DNA of 64,000 nt. Source: Nonomuraea helvata. GTDB taxonomy: Bacteria; Actinomycetota; Actinomycetes; Streptosporangiales; Streptosporangiaceae. The stretch is taken from NCBI RefSeq assembly GCF_039535785.1, contig NZ_BAAAXV010000001.1, positions 2,046,001-2,110,000 of the forward strand, given 5' to 3'. Below are positions 1 through 8,544 of the stretch, one piece after another. The notes under the pieces are model-generated. The model saw only the letters and a program-made list of their open reading frames with translations. It had not been told where the DNA came from and made no database searches. A program made the position numbers and the translations under genes. Numbering within the stretch: the stretch's first letter is position 1; the number at the start of each line of letters is the position of its first letter.

Positions 1-96
1 GTCCACGGGACCACCCATGAACCGGGATTTTACCGGGGGGACGTGTCCACCGATCAGTGGATACAACCGGACCCTCATCCGCGTGATGGTGTCGGT

Positions 97-279
97 ATGA
101 ACCAGAACACCTATCGACGCCTGATGCTCATCCTCACCATCGCCTACGGCGTCCTGATCGCCGCGCTCGCGATGCTCGGGCTCGGCAACCTCGGCCTCGT
201 GGCCATCGTCGGCGGGCTCGTCGTGGGCCTCGGCTGGGCGCTCACCGCCGTCGTCGCCAAGCGCGGCCCCACCCCCTGA
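97..279 (+). CDS. Small two-TM membrane protein
   Basis: A 60-residue protein that is almost entirely two hydrophobic helices (about residues 10-32 and 34-52) with a short basic C-terminus, so it should sit in the cytoplasmic membrane. An in-frame GTG at 43 would add 18 residues, but those codons have about 50% G/C third positions against well over 80% after ATG 97, so ATG 97 is preferred. No ribosome-binding site is strong. Function is unknown. It converges on the M48 peptidase gene. Confidence 0.55.
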   Translation: MNQNTYRRLMLILTIAYGVLIAALAMLGLGNLGLVAIVGGLVVGLGWALTAVVAKRGPTP

Positions 280-316
280 CCTCTCGATCGGCCCATGATG
301 ACGGGATCTGATCGGG

Positions 317-1381
317 TCAGTGGCAGAGGGCCGACCGGGCGGTGTCTCTGACGATCTCGGCCACGCGGCAGGCGGCTTGCTCCAGTTCAGGCTGCACCTT
401 CTCCACCTCCGCCGACCCTATCTCTCCCTCCGCGTACGGCAGGCTCCGCACTCGTTCCATCCGCAGGTACGTCGGCGGGTGCGTGTCGTCCACGCGGGTC
501 TTCTCCTCGCGGGCGGCCTGGCGACGGCGTTCGAGCTCCTCGTCCGGGACCGCGGCCACACTTGCCTGCAGTTGGTCCCACAGGTCCGATGCCCCCAAGA
601 GGACCGCGCTCGGCTCCAGGAAATTCCTGGCCGAGGGGGCGCGGGTGGTCAGCACATCAAGCACCGAGGCCATGGCCCGGGAGCCCGCCACGCGCGCGCC
701 CAGCTCGTCAGCCCGGTATTCGGCACGCTGCGACGAGCGGTACAGCAGGAGCTCCAACGCGAAGATGAGTGCCCGTACGGGAAGACCGGCCAGCACCAGC
801 AGGGCCTGTGCGAAGAGACGGTCCAGACCATCGTCCTGATGCCAGTCGAACCTCGTCACCCCGCGCAGTTCCCTGAGGGAGTCCAGCGCGGTGCCCACGA
901 AGAGCCCGTGCCTGGAGTCGCCGTTGCTGGAGTGGGCCATCTCATGCGCGAGAACCGCGATGCGCTCCTGCGGTGTGAGGATCAGCCAGAGCGGATAGCC
1001 GATCATGACCAGGCGCCGGCGCCGCCATCCATAGGTGCCGAACGCCGCGTTCACCGTACCGTCGAGGGCCACGGCGTCGGCTCTCGGCGCTCCCACCCCG
1101 GCGCCGATCCGGTCGAGGAGAGCGTACAGATTCGGGGCCTCCTCGCGCGTCAGGGGCTGAACGTCGGCGGGGAAGCGGGGGACGCGGGGGCGGACCAGCC
1201 ACGCCAGGCCGAGGGCCACGACGCCGAGGAAGAAGGCGAAGATCGTCATGCGGGACAGCAGGTACCCGCCGGCGACGAGGAAGGCCGGGCCAAGGAAGTG
1301 GACCAGGCAGGCCAGGGCGTAGGAGGCGATGCGTGCCAGGCCTGCGGATAAGCCGGGCGCTGAGCGTGATTCAGAGGACAC
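317..1381 (-). CDS. M48-family membrane metallopeptidase
   Basis: A 354-residue protein with two N-terminal hydrophobic segments (about residues 18-62), then an M48 peptidase domain. The zinc site HEMAH lies near residue 145, and the downstream motif RAEYRADELG supplies the third zinc ligand. This is the HtpX/Oma1-like arrangement of integral-membrane proteases used in membrane-protein quality control. It is the last chromosomal gene before the integrated element. A second M48 protease lies at 33162-34679, so the genome has at least two. Substrate is unknown. Confidence 0.85.
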   Translation of the reverse strand: MSSESRSAPGLSAGLARIASYALACLVHFLGPAFLVAGGYLLSRMTIFAFFLGVVALGLAWLVRPRVPRFPADVQPLTREEAPNLYALLDRIGAGVGAPRADAVALDGTVNAAFGTYGWRRRRLVMIGYPLWLILTPQERIAVLAHEMAHSSNGDSRHGLFVGTALDSLRELRGVTRFDWHQDDGLDRLFAQALLVLAGLPVRALIFALELLLYRSSQRAEYRADELGARVAGSRAMASVLDVLTTRAPSARNFLEPSAVLLGASDLWDQLQASVAAVPDEELERRRQAAREEKTRVDDTHPPTYLRMERVRSLPYAEGEIGSAEVEKVQPELEQAACRVAEIVRDTARSALCH

Positions 1382-1440
1382 GACACAGCAACGTGCCAGA
1401 GCGCGGACACGCCAGGGTCACGATTCAGGGCCAACGCCCG

Positions 1441-1521
1441 GGCGTCCCCGAATGGCTCCCGGAACGACTCAGGCCCCCGGTCCTTGATCTAGGACCGCGG
1501 GCCTGAGCCATCTTGTTCGAG
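1441..1521. repeat. Left flank resembling the element's right arm
   Basis: About 60 bp here (from 1453) match 14163-14215, the DNA between the integrase stop and the tRNA end. They share TGGCTCCCGGAACGACTCAG and a hairpin around TCCTTGATC. The copy lies outside the left att core, where chromosome is expected. Either the element captured the tRNA terminator region, or this is the remnant of an earlier related element. Confidence 0.6.
1468..1507 (-). terminator. Hairpin terminator beside attL
   Basis: Long inverted repeat with arms containing CTCAGGCCC and GGGCCTGAG around a TTGATCT loop. It is correctly placed to be the original terminator of the tRNA-Asn transcript before the element integrated. 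No long T run follows on either strand. Confidence 0.6.
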
Positions 1522-1548
1522 CGAAGCTCCCGCGATAGGACTCGAACC
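1522..1548. repeat. attL core (27-bp direct repeat)
   Basis: Perfect 27-bp copy of the sequence at 14237-14263, covering the acceptor and T-arm end of tRNA-Asn. Identity stops immediately on both sides, which marks it as the recombination core. Confidence 0.9.
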
Positions 1549-1642
1549 AGCTTCTCAATGTTTGGATCAGTTCATGTCGGTCTGGATACGCGGCCAGCCC
1601 AGCCACTCAAGTCCAGATCCGTTCGGACCTGTTCATGTGGCC

Positions 1643-1662
1643 TGGCTCCCGCCTTGGCTCCC
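1643..1662. repeat. Paired TGGCTCCC repeats, left end
   Basis: TGGCTCCC occurs twice with a 4-bp spacer (1643-1650, 1655-1662). The same pair with the same spacer occurs at the right end (14151-14170). The matched spacing at both ends suggests arm-type binding sites for the integrase. This is inference. Confidence 0.5.
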
Positions 1663-1774
1663 CTGCGGATGCTCAGCCAATCACGGCCCCTCGCGCAGGG
1701 ATAACTCATCTATGCGTCGATGAACATCGATGTTCATGCTCCAATCAGGGTGCATGTAGGTCACACTAGTACCT

Positions 1775-2647
1775 GTGAGTTGGACACTGGGGCTTGAGTA
1801 CTTGAAAGTACTTGTATGGCCTGCAATTACTTGTATTGCAATAGTCCTATTCAGAAAGCCTCTCCATGGGCTCATTGGGCGCATATCTAAAGTCGGCGCA
1901 GCTGGTGCCGAGGTAGAATTCACCCAAGCCGAAGAGATACTAAAACAGGCCGATGAAACGATAGAGGCAATTGAAAACAAGAGCGAAACAGGAACTTCCG
2001 ACTCAGTTTCAAATTCCGGTCTAGATAATTCACGGCTTGAAGTTCACAGTACAGTGCATGGAACGACGACCTATTACCTAGCAGAAAATGTGCGCCGTTC
2101 TGCAATCGAGCAGGTGCTACGCGAGGGAGCTCGACTCGGATGGGAATGGGCTCGCACTGGAGAGCAGAAGCCTCCGGACTTGGATATTGTCTGGACTTCA
2201 GATGGCAGTCCGCAGATTATCAACTCGACAACAAACGTTCGGCAGCGCATTAGCTACCAGGCCTATCGGCGCAAGTATTCTCGATATGAGGATCAGATAG
2301 CACTTGCCCTTGAGCGGATACTGCCACAAGCCACACTTGAACGCGATCGGGTGATAGATGATTGCGAGTTCGATTTCATCGTTTCCATGAACGGAAAGAA
2401 GATAGCAATAGAAGTTCAATTAATACAGCAACCTGGCGCCCTGTTGGATAAAATGCAGAACAAATTTTCGAGGATGACAGAAGGAGTGCGGAGTACACTC
2501 GACGGTATGCTACTGGTTATACAGGAGCTGCCTAAACTGCAGGTTGTAGAACTATTCCATGAGGCAGGGATAGACATAGTCAAATGGATTGATTCGTCAG
2601 ACGATTTGAGTTTGCGGCGATCCATAGAAAGACTTGCGGAACAGTAG
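1775..2647 (+). CDS. Membrane-anchored PD-(D/E)xK-like protein
   Basis: A 290-residue protein with one N-terminal hydrophobic helix (about residues 8-26), an acidic helical stretch, a Ser/Asn-rich linker, and a C-terminal domain. That domain contains DFIVSMNGKKIAIEVQ near residues 202-217, the spacing of a PD-(D/E)xK nuclease core (Asp, then Glu-x-Gln in place of Glu-x-Lys). Codon use and base composition (near 50% G+C) differ sharply from every neighbour, which marks recent acquisition. It stands alone beside attL, the usual AICE cargo position. I infer a nuclease-like defence or competition role. The family is not recognised, and the Gln variant leaves activity uncertain. Confidence 0.6.
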   Translation: MSWTLGLEYLKVLVWPAITCIAIVLFRKPLHGLIGRISKVGAAGAEVEFTQAEEILKQADETIEAIENKSETGTSDSVSNSGLDNSRLEVHSTVHGTTTYYLAENVRRSAIEQVLREGARLGWEWARTGEQKPPDLDIVWTSDGSPQIINSTTNVRQRISYQAYRRKYSRYEDQIALALERILPQATLERDRVIDDCEFDFIVSMNGKKIAIEVQLIQQPGALLDKMQNKFSRMTEGVRSTLDGMLLVIQELPKLQVVELFHEAGIDIVKWIDSSDDLSLRRSIERLAEQ

Positions 2648-3172
2648 GGGTGGTTATCTCGCACAATCCATCCCGTCTGCCGTCGACCCACCGCGGAGCG
2701 GCAGCGGGCCGGCGACGGAGGTGCAAGCCCGGCTTGACGTGTCCCTGCGCTTGGGCGCCTTCCACGGTCATGCGACCCCCAACGGTCACTGCCGGGCTTG
2801 CGGCGTAGGCGGCGGTCTGCTGGGCTTGCCTGGGTCGATGGCAGGCGGGATGGGCTTCCGCACCAGTCACCCCACCACCGGCACGTGAGCGCGACGCCAT
2901 CCCGGAGCCGGAGCGCCCCCGCCGGAGGCATGTACTAAGGCCAGCCCTGTGACGCCTCTACTTACGCTGACCAGCTCGACCCCGTGAGCAGAGCAGTGCG
3001 CCCCCATAGCGGCCCTGTCCTCGGCCGCGCCAGCCGACCGGCGTTTGCGGGTCGGGCATGGAGCCCAAGTGGAGTGCCCGGCCCGCGTCGCGTCGGCGGC
3101 GCGTGCGGCCCGGTCAGGGCCGCTTTAAGTATGTAGAGAAAGTTCTCACAGGCCACATTCGCTACACGTTCG
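2648..3172. other. Intergenic stretch, no gene seen
   Basis: 525 bp between the nuclease-like gene and the convergent deaminase gene. Short ORFs exist on both strands but show no codon bias, ribosome-binding site or recognisable protein. Several GC-rich short palindromes are present. Nothing else can be supported. Confidence 0.5.
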
Positions 3173-3631
3173 CTACCGGCTCGTTGGCATGCCGACGGCG
3201 GCGGCCAAGTCGGTAAGCTCGGGTAGTTCGACGACCTCGACGCCTCGCTCTTGAAGCAATTCGACGCCCTGACAGTCAGCTACGAATAGGCTGGGCTCTC
3301 GCCACGCAATCACGACTCTAGGAATGCCGGATGCAAGGATGAGGTCTGTGCAGGTTGTTGGACGTGATTTCCGGAATGAGCAGGGTTCCAGAGTGCTGTA
3401 GATGGTTGCCTCGCGGAGAGAGGCATCCCCGACTCTCGATAGCGCCGACTCTTCAGCATGGACATGCAGATCGATGTCTCTTGAGTACCCGCTGGCAATC
3501 TCGTTTCCATCTTTGCCCACGATGATCGCGCCAACAGAGAAGGCCGTCGATGATGGCGGGCACTTCTTGGCGAGCTCGATCGCTTTCATGAGCCACCGGT
3601 GATCGACGTCAGGCGTTTGTGCGGAGTTCAT
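3173..3631 (-). CDS. RibD-type deaminase domain protein
   Basis: A 152-residue zinc-dependent deaminase of the cytidine deaminase fold. The motifs HAEES (near residue 58) and PCSFRKSRPTTC (near residue 82) provide the His/Glu and two Cys of the zinc site. The form with a serine/arginine-rich loop between the cysteines resembles the deaminase half of RibD (riboflavin synthesis). It starts with an ATGA overlap on the reductase gene, so the two are translationally coupled. Together they rebuild a two-domain RibD from separate proteins. Substrate is not shown. A modified nucleotide or pterin is as likely as the riboflavin intermediate. Confidence 0.8.
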   Translation of the reverse strand: MNSAQTPDVDHRWLMKAIELAKKCPPSSTAFSVGAIIVGKDGNEIASGYSRDIDLHVHAEESALSRVGDASLREATIYSTLEPCSFRKSRPTTCTDLILASGIPRVVIAWREPSLFVADCQGVELLQERGVEVVELPELTDLAAAVGMPTSR

Positions 3632-4323
3632 GACGTGCTATCTCCGGAGGACTGCTTGGGCAGATAGCGGATCAAGACAACATCGCCGACACGTTGGACG
3701 TCAGCGATTTTCATCCGATGGGCAGTCCCGCCCGGGAAAACGCCATCACTGACGAATCGGGGAGCCTTCGAGTCACCAACGAAGATTGGCGCGATTGCGA
3801 GGTGAATCTCATCAGCCAGGCCGTGGGTGAGGAACTGGGTATGGATGGTGCTGCCGCCCTCGACCATGAGGCGGTGCACACCACGCGATCCCAGATCGTC
3901 AAGCATCGTGGGCAGATCCAGACTGGGCCCGGTCCCCACTACATCGGCGAGATCGTCCAAGCTTTTCCGGACCTTCGACACGGTCGAATCGGGACAGTAG
4001 ACAACCTTGTCGCCGCCGTAGTGCCAGAACCGGAGGTCGGGGCTTAGATCCCCGCTTTCGGTAACGGTGACCTTGAGAGGGTAGGCAGGAAGTCCCCGGG
4101 CTACTCGTTGAGCACGCCGTTCTTCGGAGTTGACCAGCAGACGTGGGTTGTCTTTCCGCATGGTGGTCGCACCGATGAGAATTGCATCGCTCTCGGCGCG
4201 AACCTGATCGACGCGGTCGAAGTCCGCAGCGTTGGACAACAGGAGCCGCTCGGGTGTCGTGTCGTCGATGTAGCCATCGACTGACATGGCACAGCTCAGG
4301 AGTACGTACGGGCGCTGCTGCAT
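3628..4323 (-). CDS. RibD C-terminal / DHFR-fold reductase
   Basis: A 231-residue protein matching the RibD C-terminal reductase family (dihydrofolate reductase fold). It has the N-terminal strand PYVLLSCAMSVDGYI, the substrate/NADPH segment AILIGATTMRKDNPRLL, and the nucleotide-binding MVEGGSTIHTQFL. ATG 4323 is chosen over an upstream in-frame ATG (4440) because the family starts just before PYVLL, GAGGA precedes it at good spacing, and the longer form would overlap the regulator gene. It lies 31 bp downstream of the XRE regulator and overlaps the deaminase by 4 bp. Confidence 0.82.
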   Translation of the reverse strand: MQQRPYVLLSCAMSVDGYIDDTTPERLLLSNAADFDRVDQVRAESDAILIGATTMRKDNPRLLVNSEERRAQRVARGLPAYPLKVTVTESGDLSPDLRFWHYGGDKVVYCPDSTVSKVRKSLDDLADVVGTGPSLDLPTMLDDLGSRGVHRLMVEGGSTIHTQFLTHGLADEIHLAIAPIFVGDSKAPRFVSDGVFPGGTAHRMKIADVQRVGDVVLIRYLPKQSSGDSTS

Positions 4324-4354
4324 TACCTGATGGTCCTCTGCTCGATGGGCAAGC

Positions 4355-5782
4355 TCATGCTTGGTGGGCAATGAGTCCGTCGAAGGCTTCCCGGAACTCA
4401 GCGACGGCGGGTACTGAGTGCCATCGCTCCAATTGTCCATCGAGTTTGGTTAGCTCCGTGATGATCCGCGCTGACCCGGTTGCCTGACCGATTCCGAGAG
4501 CCTGCAGGCCGGTCGAAGCCGCTTGTTCAGGCTCGCGGGCGCCGACGTAGGCAAGTGATTCGCGGGCGAGGTAGACGCCCCGGTCACGGTGGTAGGTGGC
4601 CGGAAGGTTCTCGATCGCCGTGCGGAACCCCTCTGCCGCATCGGTGTACTGGCCGACCGCGTAGAGGCTTCGTGCGCGGTGGATCTCGATGTAGGCGTCA
4701 TCCATCCATGAGCCCCAGGAGAAGGCTGGATCCATGTCCCGGTCGGTGATGAGGTCGTGCGCGAGATCTAGCATCTGATTGGCGTTCCGGTTGTCGCCTG
4801 TCAGAGCGTAGCCGTAAGCACCGTTGGTGGCGGCGATGGCACCGAGCCGGGTGTCAGGACGAGCTTGTCGGGCAGCCGCGGTTGCAAGGTCGATCGCGGT
4901 GAGCCCGTCGTGCATGTCGCCGGCCAGCTGGCTCTTACGGGCGAGGATGAACGTTGTGAGGTCAGGGACCCCTGTGGCGTACGACCATTCCAGGGCTCTG
5001 TCCGTCCAGAACTGTGCGGAGCGGAAGTCGCCGGTGTCCTGGTAGAGCCAACCGCATAGTTCGGCGTACTGCGTCTGGATGTACAGCAGTTCGTTAGCGT
5101 CGGTACCTCTGTAGCTGAGTCTTAGCTGGCGAATGGCATCGATCTGACTCTCGACGGTGGGGATGGCCCGGAGCGGTCCCAAGAGGTTGTCGTTGTCGAT
5201 GAGGACGCGGCGAAGCTGGCGGAAATGCTCGGCAGGTTTGAGATCGGGGGCCGTGATGGCCTGAGGTGAGCCGAGAACGCTTGATTGAGCGGAAGCCGAT
5301 GGGCTGGCGGACGCTGCCGCCATAGTGCCCAAGCCCAGGCCGCTGAGGAACGTACGGCGAGGCAGAGTCACGAAGATGATCCCTCCGTCTTGTGTACGGC
5401 AGGGGATGGTGACCCCCGCCTCATCTGACTCTGCGGGGAACTCGGACGTTGGGGCCACAACCTGGCGCGTGTTGGCCACATGGTCAGGGTGATTGGCCAC
5501 ATGGTTGGAGTGACGAATGCCATTCGGGTTGGAATCGATGAGTTCCCACAGTCGGAGAAGAGCTCCACTGGTGTTGAGTTCTCGGTCCGCTGCCTCAGCG
5601 AGTTCGCGTGGTGATTTACGTTCTCCACGTTCAATTCGAGCCAAGTAGCTGGGGTTATAGCGGACCAATTCACCCATCTTGACGAGAGAGAGTCTTCGAC
5701 GATCGCGCCATGCTCGCAGCTCAGAGCCCCACAGGTGCAAGGGAGAACGATCAGGTGTTAGCTCTCTTCTCGGCTGCCCCAT
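4355..5782 (-). CDS. XRE-family regulator with TPR-like C-terminus
   Basis: A 475-residue regulator. The helix-turn-helix is near residues 22-60 (RAWRDRRRLSLVKMGELV, then YNPSYLARIERGERKSP). The middle holds RRTFLSGLGLGTMAAASAS, a Tat-signal-like stretch that is common inside this actinobacterial regulator family and is not expected to act in export. The remainder is helical and TPR-like. It is the first gene of the leftward cargo operon with the reductase and deaminase. It lies head-to-head with the rightward conjugation genes across 5783-5918, so it may control one or both. Confidence 0.8.
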   Translation of the reverse strand: MGQPRRELTPDRSPLHLWGSELRAWRDRRRLSLVKMGELVRYNPSYLARIERGERKSPRELAEAADRELNTSGALLRLWELIDSNPNGIRHSNHVANHPDHVANTRQVVAPTSEFPAESDEAGVTIPCRTQDGGIIFVTLPRRTFLSGLGLGTMAAASASPSASAQSSVLGSPQAITAPDLKPAEHFRQLRRVLIDNDNLLGPLRAIPTVESQIDAIRQLRLSYRGTDANELLYIQTQYAELCGWLYQDTGDFRSAQFWTDRALEWSYATGVPDLTTFILARKSQLAGDMHDGLTAIDLATAAARQARPDTRLGAIAATNGAYGYALTGDNRNANQMLDLAHDLITDRDMDPAFSWGSWMDDAYIEIHRARSLYAVGQYTDAAEGFRTAIENLPATYHRDRGVYLARESLAYVGAREPEQAASTGLQALGIGQATGSARIITELTKLDGQLERWHSVPAVAEFREAFDGLIAHQA

Positions 5783-5918
5783 GTTGCCTCCGTGAGGTCA
5801 ATGTGGTCATCCGCCTGGGCCACTTAGAAAGTATCGCCGAATTCATCGGGACGCGCCAACCTCGAAACATGGGAATTCGCACCACAGGGGTGCGGCCCTC
5901 GATTCGGAGGTGAGCTCC

Positions 5919-6236
5919 GTGAAGCTCTTCATCGACGTCACCGGCAAGTCGTTCATGGTGACGAAGGAAGCGGTCGAGAAGTCCGACCAGAACGGGCGTC
6001 AGAAGTCCGAGCGGGAGACCGGCCGACCGATGTGGGTCACGCAGGTCATGGCGCTGGACGAGACGGGCGGCGAGATGATCAACATCACCACGGCCGGTGA
6101 AAGGCCCACGGTGACCGTTGGTTCTCAGGTCGCCCTGTTCAAGCTGGAGGCACTGCCTTGGGCGACCAACGGTCGCAACGGCGTGGCCTACCGCGCGGCT
6201 GACATCAAGCCCGCTGGTGCTCCGGCCAGCAAGTAG
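5919..6236 (+). CDS. Conserved AICE small protein
   Basis: A 105-residue soluble protein beginning MKLFIDVTGKSFMVTKEA and rich in beta-strand-like segments. GTG 5919 is chosen because GGAGG (5906-5910) sits 8 bases before it. A GTG at 5910 would overlap that site. It is the first gene of the rightward transfer/replication operon. Proteins of this type commonly head such operons in actinomycete plasmids and AICEs, but no biochemical role is known to me. Confidence 0.65.
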   Translation: MKLFIDVTGKSFMVTKEAVEKSDQNGRQKSERETGRPMWVTQVMALDETGGEMINITTAGERPTVTVGSQVALFKLEALPWATNGRNGVAYRAADIKPAGAPASK

Positions 6237-6336
6237 ACCGCCTTCCTCGACCCCATCCCAAGGAACGAAAGAGTTCCGTACGCAAGGTCGAATTCGAGAT
6301 CACTCACCACAAAAGCCCACACGAAAGGACATCACG

Positions 6337-6507
6337 ATGGGCCTGTTCAGCAAGAAAGACACCGGCACTCAAGCTTCGTCCGGAAAGTCCAGCAAGAAGG
6401 CGTCCCCCAAGTTCAACAAGAACGACGGATGGCACAGCACCGTCGAGCAGTTTGACGCCTTCCGCGAGTGGCTCTACAGCGACAGCGCGGAGCCGAAGAA
6501 CAAGTAG
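6337..6507 (+). CDS. Small basic hypothetical protein
   Basis: A 56-residue lysine/serine-rich protein (MGLFSKKDTGTQASSGKSSK and onward) ending in an aromatic patch around FREWLYSD. ATG 6337 is preceded by GAAAGGA at proper spacing. It lies between two conserved AICE genes on the same strand. The function is unknown. Confidence 0.55.
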   Translation: MGLFSKKDTGTQASSGKSSKKASPKFNKNDGWHSTVEQFDAFREWLYSDSAEPKNK

Positions 6508-6635
6508 CACATCGTGAAACGCCGGGTCTGGAGGTTGCACCCTCCAGCCCGGCTCACAGCACGGGATCGGTCCTAGTTCTCACACTCGACCGGCCGTGTT
6601 CTCAACCCCCCACCCTCGCCACGAGGAGGAGAGCC

Positions 6636-7583
6636 ATGTCCAAGCGTACCTTCGGGACGCATTACAACAACAGGGGCGGCGTCGGCCGTCGCGGCAGCTC
6701 CGTCACAGTGATCCAACAGAACGTGCAGTACAGCTACCTGCGCACCGCAAAGATCACTTTCTACGTCGTGATGGCCATCGTCGGCCCTTTCACGGCTGTG
6801 ATCTCCACTCAATACCTGCACCCGCTCGCCGCCGTGCCCCTCGGGCTGATAGCCGGCACCATCGTCGGCGGTCTGGTCGCCTGCATCATCGCCATCTGGC
6901 CCGTCCTGCGTGCCATCTGGTGGTGGCTGCCGGAAATCACCCTCGCCATGCTGCTGATCGGCGGCTGGGTGTACCTCCAAGACCAGATCAACCCGATCAT
7001 CACGGGCATCGTCTACGCCAGCACCATCGCCGCTATGGGTCTCATCCCGGTGGTGCGTCGCTACCTGCTGGCGCTGCTGTGGTGTCTGATCGTCCGGCAC
7101 CGCCTGCGCACCTGCTTCAGCTCCTTCCTTCCCGCTGACCGGCACGGCCACCTGCCCTTCATCGGCCTGGCCAAGCCCATCCCGGTCGGGGAACGTGTCT
7201 GGGTCTGGCTGCGTCCCGGCCTGTCCCTGGAACAGATCGAAACCCAGCTCGACAGAATCGCTGTCGCCTGCTGGGCCGCCTCGGTCACGGTGACCAAGGC
7301 TCGCACCTCCAACTCTGCCGCCATCTATCTGGACATCAAACGCCGCGATGTCCTCGGCGGCCTGGTCGGCTCCCCCCTCACCGAGGACCTGCCGACTGAC
7401 GTCCCGGCCATTCCCCGGCCGGTCGCAACCGTTCCGGCGCAGCTTGACCTGGCTGACGTGCCGGACATCGACGACACCGACCCCACCGAGCGTCCGGCCA
7501 AGAAGAACGGCCGACCCCCGGCCGTCACCGGCACCCCTGTCAAGACGGCCACGGACAACAACCCTGACCTCGACTGGATCTGA
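6636..7583 (+). CDS. Transfer-associated membrane protein
   Basis: A 315-residue protein. After a basic N-terminus (about 45 residues) it has four hydrophobic helices between roughly residues 46 and 155, then a soluble domain and a Pro/Thr-rich tail ending LDWI. GAGGAGGA precedes ATG 6636. It lies just upstream of a stand-alone FtsK-type ATPase that has no membrane segment, so together they look like the membrane and motor halves of a TraB/TraSA-type DNA pump. The pairing is inferred from order and topology. Confidence 0.7.
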   Translation: MSKRTFGTHYNNRGGVGRRGSSVTVIQQNVQYSYLRTAKITFYVVMAIVGPFTAVISTQYLHPLAAVPLGLIAGTIVGGLVACIIAIWPVLRAIWWWLPEITLAMLLIGGWVYLQDQINPIITGIVYASTIAAMGLIPVVRRYLLALLWCLIVRHRLRTCFSSFLPADRHGHLPFIGLAKPIPVGERVWVWLRPGLSLEQIETQLDRIAVACWAASVTVTKARTSNSAAIYLDIKRRDVLGGLVGSPLTEDLPTDVPAIPRPVATVPAQLDLADVPDIDDTDPTERPAKKNGRPPAVTGTPVKTATDNNPDLDWI

Positions 7584-7670
7584 CGCGTCGTCGGCTACCG
7601 GGAGAACCTCGTTTGCCCCTCCCGGTAGCACCTCTGCCACGCCTTCAGACACGTAAGAGGTGACGCTGCC

Positions 7671-8531
7671 ATGCACGCGGCTCTTTCTGAACTCACGGTC
7701 ACGATCCCGGTAGCGCCGTCGATGTCCATGTTCGACCCGGTGTTCGTCGGGATCGATGAATTCGGCAACCCGGTCTACCTCGACCTGGTGTATCACAACC
7801 TGCTGGATGCCGGAGAACCCGGCGGCGGCAAGTCCGTACTGATCCAAAACCTCGTCGGGCACGCCTTCCTGTGCCACGACTTCACCCCGGTCCTGCTGGA
7901 CCCCAAATGGGTCGAACTGGGGATGTGGATGGAAGCCGCCGAAGCAGCCGGCGGCGTCTTCGTCGGCCCTGACATCGAGGCGGCCCTTCGCGTCCTGCGG
8001 CGCCTGCAAAAGGTGATGGACCGACGCTATTCCTGGCTGGTGGCGCACGGCCGCCGCAAGTTCCTGCCGAGCGACCTCATCAAAGTCATCGGCATCTTCA
8101 TCGACGAACTCGCCTACTACACCGCCACCACCGGCACTCCCGAGCAGCAGAAAGAGTTCATCGCTCTCGTCCGCGACCTGGTCGCACGAGGCCGCGCCTG
8201 CGCCATGCCGGTCATCGCCGCCACCCAGCGGCCCAGCGTGGACATCATCCCCACCTCACTACGCGACCTGTTCGGCTACCGGGCAGCCTTCCGCTGCACC
8301 ACCCCCAACAGCTCCGACATCATCCTCGGCCACGGCTGGGCCTCGGCCGGATTCAACGCCCAAGCCATCAGCCCGACCACACCCGGCGTCTTCTACCTCA
8401 TCGCCGAAGGCGGCATCCCTCACCTGGTCAAAGCCGCCTACCTCACCGACGCGCAAATCCACCAGCTCGTCGACTACGTCACCTGGATCCGCCGCAACGG
8501 CGATCCGGCCCCCGTACCCCTGGCTGCCTGA
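7671..8531 (+). CDS. FtsK/SpoIIIE-type DNA translocase ATPase
   Basis: A 286-residue ATPase with Walker A GEPGGGKS (residues 48-55), Walker B VIGIFIDELA and the FtsK-type sensor stretch VIAATQRPSVDIIPTSLRDL. It has no transmembrane helix, unlike full TraB/TraSA proteins. This fits a split design with the preceding membrane protein. In AICEs such motors move double-stranded plasmid DNA between mycelia without a relaxase. It is followed closely by small zinc-ribbon genes in the same operon. Confidence 0.88.
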   Translation: MHAALSELTVTIPVAPSMSMFDPVFVGIDEFGNPVYLDLVYHNLLDAGEPGGGKSVLIQNLVGHAFLCHDFTPVLLDPKWVELGMWMEAAEAAGGVFVGPDIEAALRVLRRLQKVMDRRYSWLVAHGRRKFLPSDLIKVIGIFIDELAYYTATTGTPEQQKEFIALVRDLVARGRACAMPVIAATQRPSVDIIPTSLRDLFGYRAAFRCTTPNSSDIILGHGWASAGFNAQAISPTTPGVFYLIAEGGIPHLVKAAYLTDAQIHQLVDYVTWIRRNGDPAPVPLAA

Positions 8532-8544
8532 ACGGAGAACCACC

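Noticed and set aside
43..96. GTG 43 as start of the small membrane protein
   Set aside because: The added codons have non-coding third-position composition. ATG 97 is preferred.
2634..2888. 84-codon ORF after the nuclease-like gene
   Set aside because: No codon bias or ribosome site. Overlaps the real gene end.
4324..4440. N-terminal extension of the RibD reductase
   Set aside because: Would overlap the upstream regulator gene and precede the family start. ATG 4323 has a good ribosome site.
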